A stretch of 5,992 nt of DNA, from NCBI GenBank assembly GCA_964611805.1, contig CAZTBG010000084.1, positions 1 through 5,992 on the forward strand. The letters are read 5' to 3'. Below the pieces are notes generated by a model that searched no databases, had not been told where the DNA came from, and was given only the letters and a program-made list of their open reading frames with translations. Position numbers and translations under genes: made by a program. This DNA comes from W589 sp964611805. GTDB taxonomy: Bacteria > Chloroflexota > Dehalococcoidia > Dehalococcoidales > Fen-1064. Below, piece after piece: positions 1 through 5,283 of this stretch; position 1 is the first letter of the stretch; each line of letters opens with the position of its first letter.

Positions 1-874
1 CTTGTATCAAGCCTCCGGCTGAGGCAATGGCAGCAATGATAGCCGGATTTTCCTTGTCAGGCTCGGTCACATCAATAATCAGCTTATTGTCAGAGACTTC
101 AATTTCGTTTGGAATAAGCTTTTTCAAAGCGCTGACCAAAGCCTCTGTTACTTGAGCTAGCCTGATTTCTGTTTTTGGCTTAGAGAGAGACTCTCTCAGC
201 TGTTCAGGAGTACCGACAGTAAGCAGTTTTGTCTTTATTACACCTATGCGGTCGCATATTCTCTGGGCCTCATCAAGATTATGGGTATTGAGGAAAATGG
301 TCCTGCCTTGCTTCTTGACCTCGATGATGAAATCCCTGACAGTCTTAGCTGATTCGGGGTCGAGGTTGGCAGTAGGCTCATCCATGAATAGTATTTTCGG
401 CTCGTGAACTAGAGCTCGAGCTAACGCCAGTTTCTGCTTCATCCCCTTAGAAAATGAACCTGCCCGGGCGTCTTTCCTATCCCAAAGTTCCAGCATCTTG
501 AGAAACCGCTCGATGTTTTCTCTCCTGCGCCCTTCTGGGCATTCGTAGAGCTTCCCATAAAAGTCGAGATTTTCAAAGGCGGTCAAATCTTCATAAAGGC
601 CAACATTGTCCGGGACCAGACCAATCATTTTTCTTATTTGCACGGAATCGGTTGCTTTGCCTATTTGATAGTCCCCTATTGTGGCTTCTCCGCTGGTCTT
701 AGATATCAGACAGCAAAGCATCCTAATGGTTGTAGTTTTGCCGGCACCATTCGGGCCTAAAAAACCAAAGACCTCACCTTCCTTAACCTGAAAGGTAAGC
801 TCTTCGACCGCCGTGACTTCCCCGAATTTCTTGGTTAGGCTTTCAATCGTTATCAAGCTTTTCTCCGGAGCCAT
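1..874 (-). CDS. ABC transporter ATP-binding protein, partial (C-terminus beyond left edge)
   Basis: This is the nucleotide-binding subunit of an ABC transporter, expected to sit on the inner face of the membrane and power a partner permease, which is not in the window. Reading from the ATG at 874-872 gives 291 residues with no stop before the edge. Visible motifs, in order: Walker A GPNGAGKTT (about 40-48), a Q-loop region LVPDNVGLYEDLT (86-98) with Asp where Gln is usual, a signature SFSKGMKQ (140-147) in place of LSGGQ, Walker B ILFMDEPT with D-loop NLD (161-172), and the switch histidine in NTHNLDEA (196-203). The signature, the H-loop style and the accessory C-terminal region after residue 220 resemble the CcmA/NatA type that pairs with ABC-2 permeases, so drug, lipid or polysaccharide export is likely; the substrate is unknown. 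The ATG is the first possible start because an in-frame stop lies a little upstream. No good Shine-Dalgarno precedes it. The gene is separated from the dehydrogenase operon by a terminator. Confidence 0.93.
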   Translation of the reverse strand, partial: MAPEKSLITIESLTKKFGEVTAVEELTFQVKEGEVFGFLGPNGAGKTTTIRMLCCLISKTSGEATIGDYQIGKATDSVQIRKMIGLVPDNVGLYEDLTAFENLDFYGKLYECPEGRRRENIERFLKMLELWDRKDARAGSFSKGMKQKLALARALVHEPKILFMDEPTANLDPESAKTVRDFIIEVKKQGRTIFLNTHNLDEAQRICDRIGVIKTKLLTVGTPEQLRESLSKPKTEIRLAQVTEALVSALKKLIPNEIEVSDNKLIIDVTEPDKENPAIIAAIASAGGLIQ

Positions 875-883
875 TATAAATTA

Positions 884-919
884 GACTTCAAGCTACATTT
901 ATTAGCCTTGCTTGAAGTC
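884..919. repeat. Perfect 10-bp inverted repeat in the ABC gene leader
   Basis: GACTTCAAGC (884-893) and GCTTGAAGTC (910-919) are perfect inverted copies separated by 16 bases. The pair lies between the putative promoter at 941-968 and the ATG at 874, ending ten bases before the start codon. It could be a two-half-site operator or an RNA hairpin that masks the translation start. No T-run follows it on the minus strand, so it does not look like an intrinsic terminator. Confidence 0.6.
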
Positions 920-940
920 CCTCGACAGTAAAACAAACCT

Positions 941-968
941 ATTATAATTATACTCCAACCAGAAGTAA
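941..968 (-). promoter_or_regulatory. Putative sigma-70 promoter of the ABC transporter gene
   Basis: On the minus strand, TTACTT (968-963) is followed after 16 bases by a perfect TATAAT (946-941); a second TATAAT lies directly before it (952-947). The -35 match is weak. The predicted start, near 934, would give a leader of about 60 nt containing the inverted repeat at 884-919. The call rests on motif matching only. Confidence 0.35.
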
Positions 969-1154
969 GGAATATACATAATCGCTGAACTGCCAATATA
1001 AGCCTTTTCTTCCCCACTTGAACCCTTCAAATCCTCAGTTAAATATTGAGGCTGAAGACCAAGTCAAAGTCTTTATTAGTACTACCTATTGATACCTCAG
1101 CTCCACCAGGTCTAAAATATCTGCTGAGTGCCGGTTGCTTTTAGCGGGGTGTTC

Positions 1155-1189
1155 AAAAAAGAAGCCCGAGGCCAAGCCTCGGGCTTCTT
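1155..1189 (-). terminator. Strong intrinsic terminator of the acyl-CoA dehydrogenase operon
   Basis: A perfect 14-bp stem, AAGAAGCCCGAGGC (1159-1172) with GCCTCGGGCTTCTT (1176-1189), encloses a three-base loop. Read on the minus strand it is followed by a run of six T (1160-1155, partly shared with the stem base). It begins four bases after the TAA stop of the dehydrogenase ending at 1193, so it closes that transcript and insulates the downstream ABC gene. The plus strand lacks a T-run after the stem, so it is judged to act in one direction. Confidence 0.92.
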
Positions 1190-1192
1190 GCC

Positions 1193-2449
1193 TTACAGAC
1201 TCTCGGCATACTCTCGCCAGATATCCCAGACCGGTACCTGCTTTCTTTGAGGTTCCCAGAGACCGAGCGGCTTCCCCCTGGTTTTCTCGTGGGGAGGCAG
1301 TTTCTCCAGCTCGAGGGCCACCTTCTCCAGCCAGAACGGGGTATCGCCCAGATAGTGCTCCATGACGATACCTCTCCTGGTATAAAGGGGCATAATATGC
1401 AGTACTGCCATGGTACCTACACCGGCAAAGACCTGGTGGGCACGCCAGCAGATATGCTCAAAGGCTTCGCTGCAGTAGGCCTTGGCCATCGCTACCTCCA
1501 TGTCCTGTCCCGGTTGGCCAAGTGCCCAGGCTGCGTACTGGGTAGCATACCGGCAAGCGTCCTGGCGGATAACGAGCTGGACACAATGCTCTTGGACGTG
1601 CTGGTTGATACCGATAGGCATATCAAACTGTATTCTGGTCTTGGCGTAATCAACCGCCAGCTCCTGTATCCGCTGACCGGCACCGACCATCTGGGCGCAT
1701 AGTAGTACTGCCCCTGTCTTGATAGACTTGAATAAGGGCGCCCATCCACCGTTCAACTCCCCGACGATATTTTTCCTGGGGACCTTTACCTTATCAAAAA
1801 CAACCTCGCACTGCTTGTTTCTGTTGGCCAGGGTGTCCAGTAGCTCATAGCTAATCCCGGGACTCTTGGCATCCACTAAGAACAGGGTTATCCCCTCCTC
1901 AGGTGGTCCGTCACTTTTAGTCCTGGTTACACATAGCAGGTAATCAGCAATGTGGGCATCATGGACGAACAACTTAACGCCATCGATGATATAGTCATCA
2001 CCATCAGGGATTGCCTTGACGGTCACCCCTTCAGGGTCCCAGGCGTTGCCGTCCCAGCTGGATTCGGGCTCGGTCAGCGCCATTGCCAGAATCAGTTCTC
2101 CGTTAACTATCTTGGGCAGGAGCTCTTTTTTCTGCTCCGTGCTGCCCGCCTCCAGGATAGTGTGTCCACAGAGCACCACGGTCGAGAGGTGAGGGCTGGG
2201 GAATAGCGCTCGCCCCATTTCTTCATGAATTACCATCAGGTCCACCGCGTCACCGCCGGTGCCACCATACTCCTCAGGAATACTGATTCCCAGCCAGCCC
2301 AGGTCCGCTATCTGGCGCCACAGTTCTGGGGAATAGCCCCTCTCATCAGTCTCTATCTGCCTGACCATAGCATCAGGACATTCCTTTTCCAGGAAATCAC
2401 GGGCCATTGTCTTCAGCATTTCTTGGTCTTCACTAAGTGCAAAGTCCAT
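1193..2449 (-). CDS. Acyl-CoA dehydrogenase family protein, subunit B (FAD-contact subunit without catalytic Glu)
   Basis: This 418-residue protein has the full acyl-CoA dehydrogenase fold: a helical N-terminal domain (about 1-115, starting DFALSEDQEML), a middle beta domain with LTEPESSWD (126-133, the TEPxAGSD position), and a C-terminal four-helix domain (about 230-380). The FAD-binding signature R272-x-QF..PIG....Q283 is intact. By eye alignment, the C-terminal glutamate used by medium-chain enzymes falls in QVFAGVGTMAVLHI (339-352), which contains no Glu. The alternative glutamate position of isovaleryl-CoA dehydrogenase falls in IKTGAVLL (243-250), which also has none. It is therefore probably inactive alone and acts as the partner of the dehydrogenase encoded 44 bp upstream, introducing an alpha,beta double bond into an acyl-CoA in the cytoplasm. 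The tail after residue 385 is rich in Pro, Lys and Trp. The start is supported by AGGAG six bases before the ATG. It is the last gene of the operon. The substrate is unknown. Confidence 0.93.
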   Translation of the reverse strand: MDFALSEDQEMLKTMARDFLEKECPDAMVRQIETDERGYSPELWRQIADLGWLGISIPEEYGGTGGDAVDLMVIHEEMGRALFPSPHLSTVVLCGHTILEAGSTEQKKELLPKIVNGELILAMALTEPESSWDGNAWDPEGVTVKAIPDGDDYIIDGVKLFVHDAHIADYLLCVTRTKSDGPPEEGITLFLVDAKSPGISYELLDTLANRNKQCEVVFDKVKVPRKNIVGELNGGWAPLFKSIKTGAVLLCAQMVGAGQRIQELAVDYAKTRIQFDMPIGINQHVQEHCVQLVIRQDACRYATQYAAWALGQPGQDMEVAMAKAYCSEAFEHICWRAHQVFAGVGTMAVLHIMPLYTRRGIVMEHYLGDTPFWLEKVALELEKLPPHEKTRGKPLGLWEPQRKQVPVWDIWREYAESL

Positions 2450-2493
2450 ACCCTTCTCCTACTACAATTTTTCCTGATTCTCGTCTCATGTCA

Positions 2494-3714
2494 TTATCCC
2501 TGTCTAAGGGCCTCGTTTATCTGGGTGTTAAACTGTCTTGGTATCCGGGGTAGGCCGAGGCCTCTATCGGCAATGACGACTCTGCGTATCTCTGGACTGC
2601 CTGCGGCATGGATGGCGTGCATATATTCCCAGGTACGCCCTGGTCTCCCGTTGTATTTCGCATATTTCGACTTTTGTTTGAGCTGGGTATACATTCCAAA
2701 AACGCGTCCCATTTGCTCACCATCAAATACCTGCCAGAGTCTGTGCCAGAGGGTACCCGAGTTATAATGCTGCGGCCCCAGCTTTTCCCTCTGGCTCCTG
2801 TGCCAGGCGGTATACCAGCCAAAGAGGAATTCGAGGTGTTTATGGATGGCCATACGCGCCAGCATCTCCCGTGCCTTAGGGTCTTTATGAAGCGGTTTGC
2901 CGTTCCGCTTTTCCTGCTGGGCGTATTCCATAATCTTTTCCATGCTGCGTCTGGCACCCAGTCCGCCACCGGCCGCTCTTTCAAACTCGAAGGTGGTCAT
3001 GGCAAGATAGAAACCCCGGTTAAGCTCGCCTAGCAGGTTCTCTTTGGGTACCCTGACATTGTCATAGAAAATCTCGTTTTGCTGCGAGCCTCCCATAGTT
3101 GGTAAAGGTCGGTAACTTACCCCTGGAGCGTCACCGGGTACCATGAATATGCTCAGCCCGCGGTGTTTCGGAGTGACGTCCGTCGTTTTACATAATGTAT
3201 AAAGCCAATCTGGTTTTGTGCCACCTGATATGAAGGTCTTCTGCCCGTTAAGAACATATTCATCACCGTCCGGGACTGCCCGGAGCTGCACATTGGCCTC
3301 ATCAGAACCGGCATCAGGCTCGGTAAAGCATTCGAAGGCGGTTATCTCACCCCGGGCTATCGGTGGAATCCATTTCTCTTTCTGCTCGTCTGTGCCTGAG
3401 GTAAGGACTGTTGGCGCTACCAGGGTCATGGCCATTATGCCTCCCCAGCGTGCTCCCCAGTATGACATTTCTGAAGATACCGCCGCCTGCTCCATGGCGC
3501 TTAAGCCCATACCACCGTATTTCTTGGGCCAGCCTGCTGTCGGCCAGCCCTTCTCCACCCCCTTCAGGTGAAACTGCCTCCAGAACTCCTGTGTCTCGGC
3601 TTCCTGGAAACGTCCTGAATACTCCGGGTCATAGTCCTCCGGGAGTTCATTTATGCAGAATTCACGCATCTCTGTCATTAACTTCTTCTGCTCTTCGGAA
3701 AATCCGAATTCCAT
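2494..3714 (-). CDS. Acyl-CoA dehydrogenase family protein, subunit A (catalytic-Glu subunit)
   Basis: This is a 406-residue cytoplasmic flavoprotein subunit predicted to oxidise an acyl-CoA to its 2-enoyl-CoA. The N-terminal helical domain begins EFGFSEEQKKLM. WPKKYGGMG (62-70) and the substrate/FAD motif TEPDAGSD (131-138) are canonical, as is the middle-domain segment LNGQKTFISGG (155-165). The helix FEFERAAGG (242-250) carries E245, which aligns by eye with the catalytic glutamate of FadE/isovaleryl-CoA dehydrogenase-like enzymes. The region that normally holds R..QF reads NGKPLHKDPKARE (271-283), so that FAD contact is missing, as is typical of the large subunit of paired FadE enzymes. 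The C-terminus AAGSPEIRRVVIADRGLGLPR (370-390) matches the usual GTSEIQRNIIAERVLGLPR-type ending. A perfect AGGAGG (3725-3720) sits five bases before the ATG. It lies 191 bp after the hot-dog gene and 44 bp before subunit B, all on the same strand. The substrate is not determined; bulky substrates such as steroid side chains are one possibility by analogy. Confidence 0.94.
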   Translation of the reverse strand: MEFGFSEEQKKLMTEMREFCINELPEDYDPEYSGRFQEAETQEFWRQFHLKGVEKGWPTAGWPKKYGGMGLSAMEQAAVSSEMSYWGARWGGIMAMTLVAPTVLTSGTDEQKEKWIPPIARGEITAFECFTEPDAGSDEANVQLRAVPDGDEYVLNGQKTFISGGTKPDWLYTLCKTTDVTPKHRGLSIFMVPGDAPGVSYRPLPTMGGSQQNEIFYDNVRVPKENLLGELNRGFYLAMTTFEFERAAGGGLGARRSMEKIMEYAQQEKRNGKPLHKDPKAREMLARMAIHKHLEFLFGWYTAWHRSQREKLGPQHYNSGTLWHRLWQVFDGEQMGRVFGMYTQLKQKSKYAKYNGRPGRTWEYMHAIHAAGSPEIRRVVIADRGLGLPRIPRQFNTQINEALRQG

Positions 3715-3905
3715 ATATACCTCCTCATTGTAGTGAATGCCGGACTATCCTCTCCGATAGGATTGAATAACAATCGATAAAGCCTCCTTTCTTCCCATTA
3801 CTGCTAGACGGCACGATATCTTCTGCATGGATGTAGTATGTTAATGTGACACTTCCAGTGCGTAACAGAGTAACCCTGCCATAACATTTGTGTTCAGGAA
3901 GTCTG
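3715..3905 (-). other. 191-bp intra-operon spacer with an extra Shine-Dalgarno and short leader ORF
   Basis: This is the longest gap inside the minus-strand operon. It holds a perfect AGGAGG (3788-3783) nine bases before a TTG (3773-3771). That TTG opens a 31-codon frame ending at 3678, overlapping the start of dehydrogenase subunit A by 37 bases. No recognisable protein is encoded. It may be a leader peptide or a chance match. I see no good promoter or terminator here, so the hot-dog and dehydrogenase genes are probably co-transcribed. Confidence 0.35.
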
Positions 3906-4772
3906 CTAGCTCTTCTGATACAACGGTGAAGAGGCTTTCATCAGGCGGGTCATGTGTCTCATCTCGGCGACTCGCTTCCCACTTTCTGCCTCGTCCAGAT
4001 AAGTATCGACCCAGTAGAACTCGGTCTTTGAGCTGGTGCCTACGCATGCCAGTTTGCCACCTGCCCGGTAGGGTACATTGACCTTGACCGGTCCGTTCAC
4101 ATTACGCAATTCGGTAGCACCGAAGAAACCTACCGCTTCTTGTGACCGCTCGGGATTTATCATCATGGCATGGTGCATCAGGCTCGGTGGCGCTATCGCC
4201 CCACCCCAGGGTGAATCACCTTTATACCAGTCCAGGGTGTCAGTAATTGTTTCCAGTGACCTGGCTACCATTTCCGGGGTAATGACAACGTCCCGCGATG
4301 GTAGTTCGTCCCCTGCTTTAAGCCCGGCAAGAATGCGCAACTCTTCTGGTTCAGCATTCTTAAGCTCAATCGCCTGCACATAGGGGAGCTCCTCGGGCTC
4401 ACCTACCGCTACCGTCCCCTTTCCGACCGTGTGGCCGTCATGCGACTCCGCCCATGCCTCTACCTGTACATCCTGCTTTTCCTCTGGTGGGAGGCCCATA
4501 ACTCCCCTTACCTGCTCACCATCTACCAGGGCATATGTGTAGAATATACTGAGCGAGCCTTTCTCAAACCAGCGCTGGCCAAAGGTTTTCAGTATCAGGG
4601 GTGGGAAGAGATTCAGGTGAACGATACCCACCACGGCCCCGCCCCGCATTCCCAGATTTTGGGCTGTTTCGTCGTCGTGAATTGAGCCTCTTCCAGCACT
4701 GTGTGCTGCATTTACGGCTCGTCTCCATCCTCCGTAGATATAACCCTCTTTAATTACAGTATCGTCAGGCAC
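3906..4772 (-). CDS. Hot-dog fold (MaoC/acyl dehydratase-like) protein
   Basis: This 288-residue protein resembles double hot-dog MaoC-like dehydratases found beside FadE genes. The first half has HSAGRGSIHDDETAQNLGMRGG (24-45), a degenerate form of the hydratase-2 motif GDxNPxHxD...A...G, then GIVHLNLFPPL (49-59) and a strand-rich part FYTYALVDGEQVRGVM (77-92). His32 matches the motif histidine, but the usual preceding Asp is missing. The second half has DWYKGDSPWGGAIAPPSLMHH (181-201), recalling the S-WGG-IAPP element of the FAS1-type dehydratase domain but with the NPLY-D segment apparently shortened. It ends with NVPYRAGGKL (232-241) and a final strand TYLDEAESGKRVAEMRHMTRL, as hot-dog domains do. 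The likely role is hydration, dehydration or binding of the enoyl-CoA made by the downstream dehydrogenases; with the degenerate motif, catalysis is uncertain. The GTG start is chosen because AGGAGG lies six bases upstream. An ATG five bases earlier is out of frame and too close to that site. It is the first gene of the operon. Confidence 0.72.
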   Translation of the reverse strand: MPDDTVIKEGYIYGGWRRAVNAAHSAGRGSIHDDETAQNLGMRGGAVVGIVHLNLFPPLILKTFGQRWFEKGSLSIFYTYALVDGEQVRGVMGLPPEEKQDVQVEAWAESHDGHTVGKGTVAVGEPEELPYVQAIELKNAEPEELRILAGLKAGDELPSRDVVITPEMVARSLETITDTLDWYKGDSPWGGAIAPPSLMHHAMMINPERSQEAVGFFGATELRNVNGPVKVNVPYRAGGKLACVGTSSKTEFYWVDTYLDEAESGKRVAEMRHMTRLMKASSPLYQKS

Positions 4773-4778
4773 GGCATT

Positions 4779-4784
4779 CCTCCT
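4779..4784 (-). promoter_or_regulatory. Ribosome-binding site deciding the GTG start of the hot-dog gene
   Basis: A perfect AGGAGG on the minus strand is placed six bases before GTG 4772-4770. A competing ATG at 4777-4775 is only one base from the site and in another frame, so GTG is preferred. Confidence 0.75.
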
Positions 4785-4827
4785 TCCTTATATCATCAAT
4801 GGCGATATAGTTGCTGTTTTCAGCCGT

Positions 4828-4856
4828 AATGTAAGCTTTTCGTGCTGGTATGTCAA
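4828..4856 (-). promoter_or_regulatory. Sigma-70 promoter of the hot-dog/acyl-CoA dehydrogenase operon
   Basis: On the minus strand, a perfect -35 TTGACA (4856-4851) and a -10 TACATT (4833-4828, four of six consensus bases) are separated by exactly 17 bases. The predicted transcription start near 4821 gives a leader of about 49 nt to the GTG at 4772. TATACC (4862-4857) and CATACC (4852-4847) bracket and overlap the -35 box; CATACC equals the half-site of the palindrome in front of the TetR-family gene. Confidence 0.7.
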
Positions 4857-4862
4857 GGTATA
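4847..4862 (-). promoter_or_regulatory. Candidate regulator half-sites overlapping the operon -35 box
   Basis: TATACC-TTGA-CATACC on the minus strand is a pair of direct copies spaced ten bases apart, about one helical turn. CATACC is identical to each arm of the palindrome at 5227-5246. Direct rather than inverted orientation is unusual for a TetR dimer site, so this is a tentative operator. Confidence 0.3.
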
Positions 4863-4918
4863 CTCTAGAAGGTTCTGTTTGGTTTTGGTTGCTACTAAGT
4901 AGAGAACGGTAGTAGTGT

Positions 4919-5044
4919 GTCATTGCGAGGGGGCTTTAGCCCCAGCAGCAATCTCATTTCTATACCTTACGAGATTGCTTCGTTCCTGCCCGCCGTACGA
5001 CTTCGGTAGGCGAGGACTATGGCAGGCGGGTCACTCGCAATGAC
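4919..5044. repeat. 126-bp nested inverted-repeat element (MITE/REP-like)
   Basis: The ends are perfect 11-bp inverted repeats, GTCATTGCGAG (4919-4929) and CTCGCAATGAC (5034-5044). Nested inside are GGGGCT/AGCCCC (4930-4935 with 4938-4943), AGCAATCTC/GAGATTGCT (4947-4955 with 4971-4979) and CCTGCC/GGCAGG (4985-4990 with 5021-5026), so the RNA or single strand would fold into a branched structure. No open reading frame lies within it. From memory, elements with these ends are dispersed in many copies in some Chloroflexota and deltaproteobacterial genomes; only one copy is visible here. No clear target-site duplication was found. Confidence 0.75.
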
Positions 5045-5183
5045 GGAACAAGCAAATGCAAATAAAACCCTCTAGAGCGGTTCTACTGTGTCATGGTGCA
5101 GTGAGGCTCTAAGAAAGGAGTAAGAGTTGATTAAATCGGTGGAGTATGCTCAAATGCCACCGAACCAACGCGCCTACAAGCAA
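5045..5183. other. Intergenic stretch between the repeat element and the regulator promoter
   Basis: No recognisable gene is present. A segment at 5073-5094 resembles 4900-4923 on the other side of the repeat element. A TTG at 5127 with AAAGGAG six bases upstream opens a 46-codon frame ending at 5267, but that frame runs through the regulator's promoter and operator and has no familiar protein features. Confidence 0.4.
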
Positions 5184-5212
5184 TTGACAAGTCTCCAGAT
5201 TTGCGCTATTAT
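5184..5212 (+). promoter_or_regulatory. Strong sigma-70 promoter of the TetR-family gene
   Basis: TTGACA (5184-5189, perfect) is followed after exactly 17 bases by TATTAT (5207-5212, five of six). The predicted start is near 5219, about 65 bases before the GTG of the regulator and eight bases before the palindromic operator. Confidence 0.8.
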
Positions 5213-5226
5213 ACCGCAGCATAATA

Positions 5227-5246
5227 CATACCGAACGTTAGGTATG
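5227..5246. promoter_or_regulatory. Palindromic operator, probably for the adjacent TetR-family regulator
   Basis: CATACCGAACGTTAGGTATG is a 20-bp palindrome in which nine of ten base pairs are symmetric; only the G5233/A5240 pair breaks it. It sits just downstream of the predicted transcription start of the regulator, a usual place for TetR-family autorepression. A second, weaker inverted repeat, TTGTTA (5248-5253) with TAACAA (5265-5270), follows directly and may be a leader hairpin or a secondary site. That the adjacent regulator binds here is inference from position and symmetry. Confidence 0.72.
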
Positions 5247-5271
5247 CTTGTTATTAAGGTGCTTTAACAAC

Positions 5272-5278
5272 GAGGTGA
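5272..5278 (+). promoter_or_regulatory. Ribosome-binding site deciding the GTG start of the TetR-family gene
   Basis: GAGGTGA ends five bases before GTG 5284-5286. No ATG lies nearby in frame before the DNA-binding domain, so the GTG is taken as the start. Confidence 0.65.
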
Positions 5279-5283
5279 GATAG

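Larger units (their letters stand above)
875..1154. other. Intergenic region between the ABC gene start and the operon terminator
   Basis: Apart from the putative promoter and the inverted repeat listed separately, this AT-rich stretch shows no convincing gene on either strand. A minor imperfect hairpin, CCTCA (1033-1037) with TGAGG (1047-1051), is too short to interpret. Confidence 0.5.

Noticed and set aside
1135..1365. Plus-strand frame beginning MLLAGCSKKKPEAK, resembling a lipoprotein signal
   Set aside because: The lipobox-like start is formed partly by the terminator stem, and the rest is antisense to the dehydrogenase C-terminus. The short hydrophobic stretch is too brief for a real signal peptide.
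1247..1702. 151-codon plus-strand frame opposite dehydrogenase subunit B
   Set aside because: It lies wholly antisense to a well-supported gene with clear family motifs, has no recognisable domain and no ribosome-binding site I could identify; it is a shadow of that gene's codon use.
2225..3033. Overlapping plus-strand frames of 180 and 141 codons opposite the dehydrogenases
   Set aside because: Both are antisense to the two dehydrogenase genes, and their sequences show no family features.
3741..3765. Small hairpin CTATC/GATAG in the intra-operon spacer
   Set aside because: The stem is only five base pairs with no T-run, so it does not qualify as a terminator, and the symmetry is too short to call an operator.
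3841..4047. 68-codon minus-strand frame overlapping the end of the hot-dog gene
   Set aside because: It lies mostly inside the hot-dog coding region in another frame, has no supporting start signal that I could see, and its C-terminal part is low in any recognisable feature.
4919..5044. CRISPR array or tRNA in the structured intergenic region
   Set aside because: The repeats are inverted and nested, not evenly spaced direct repeats with unique spacers, and no cloverleaf with tRNA consensus bases can be drawn.
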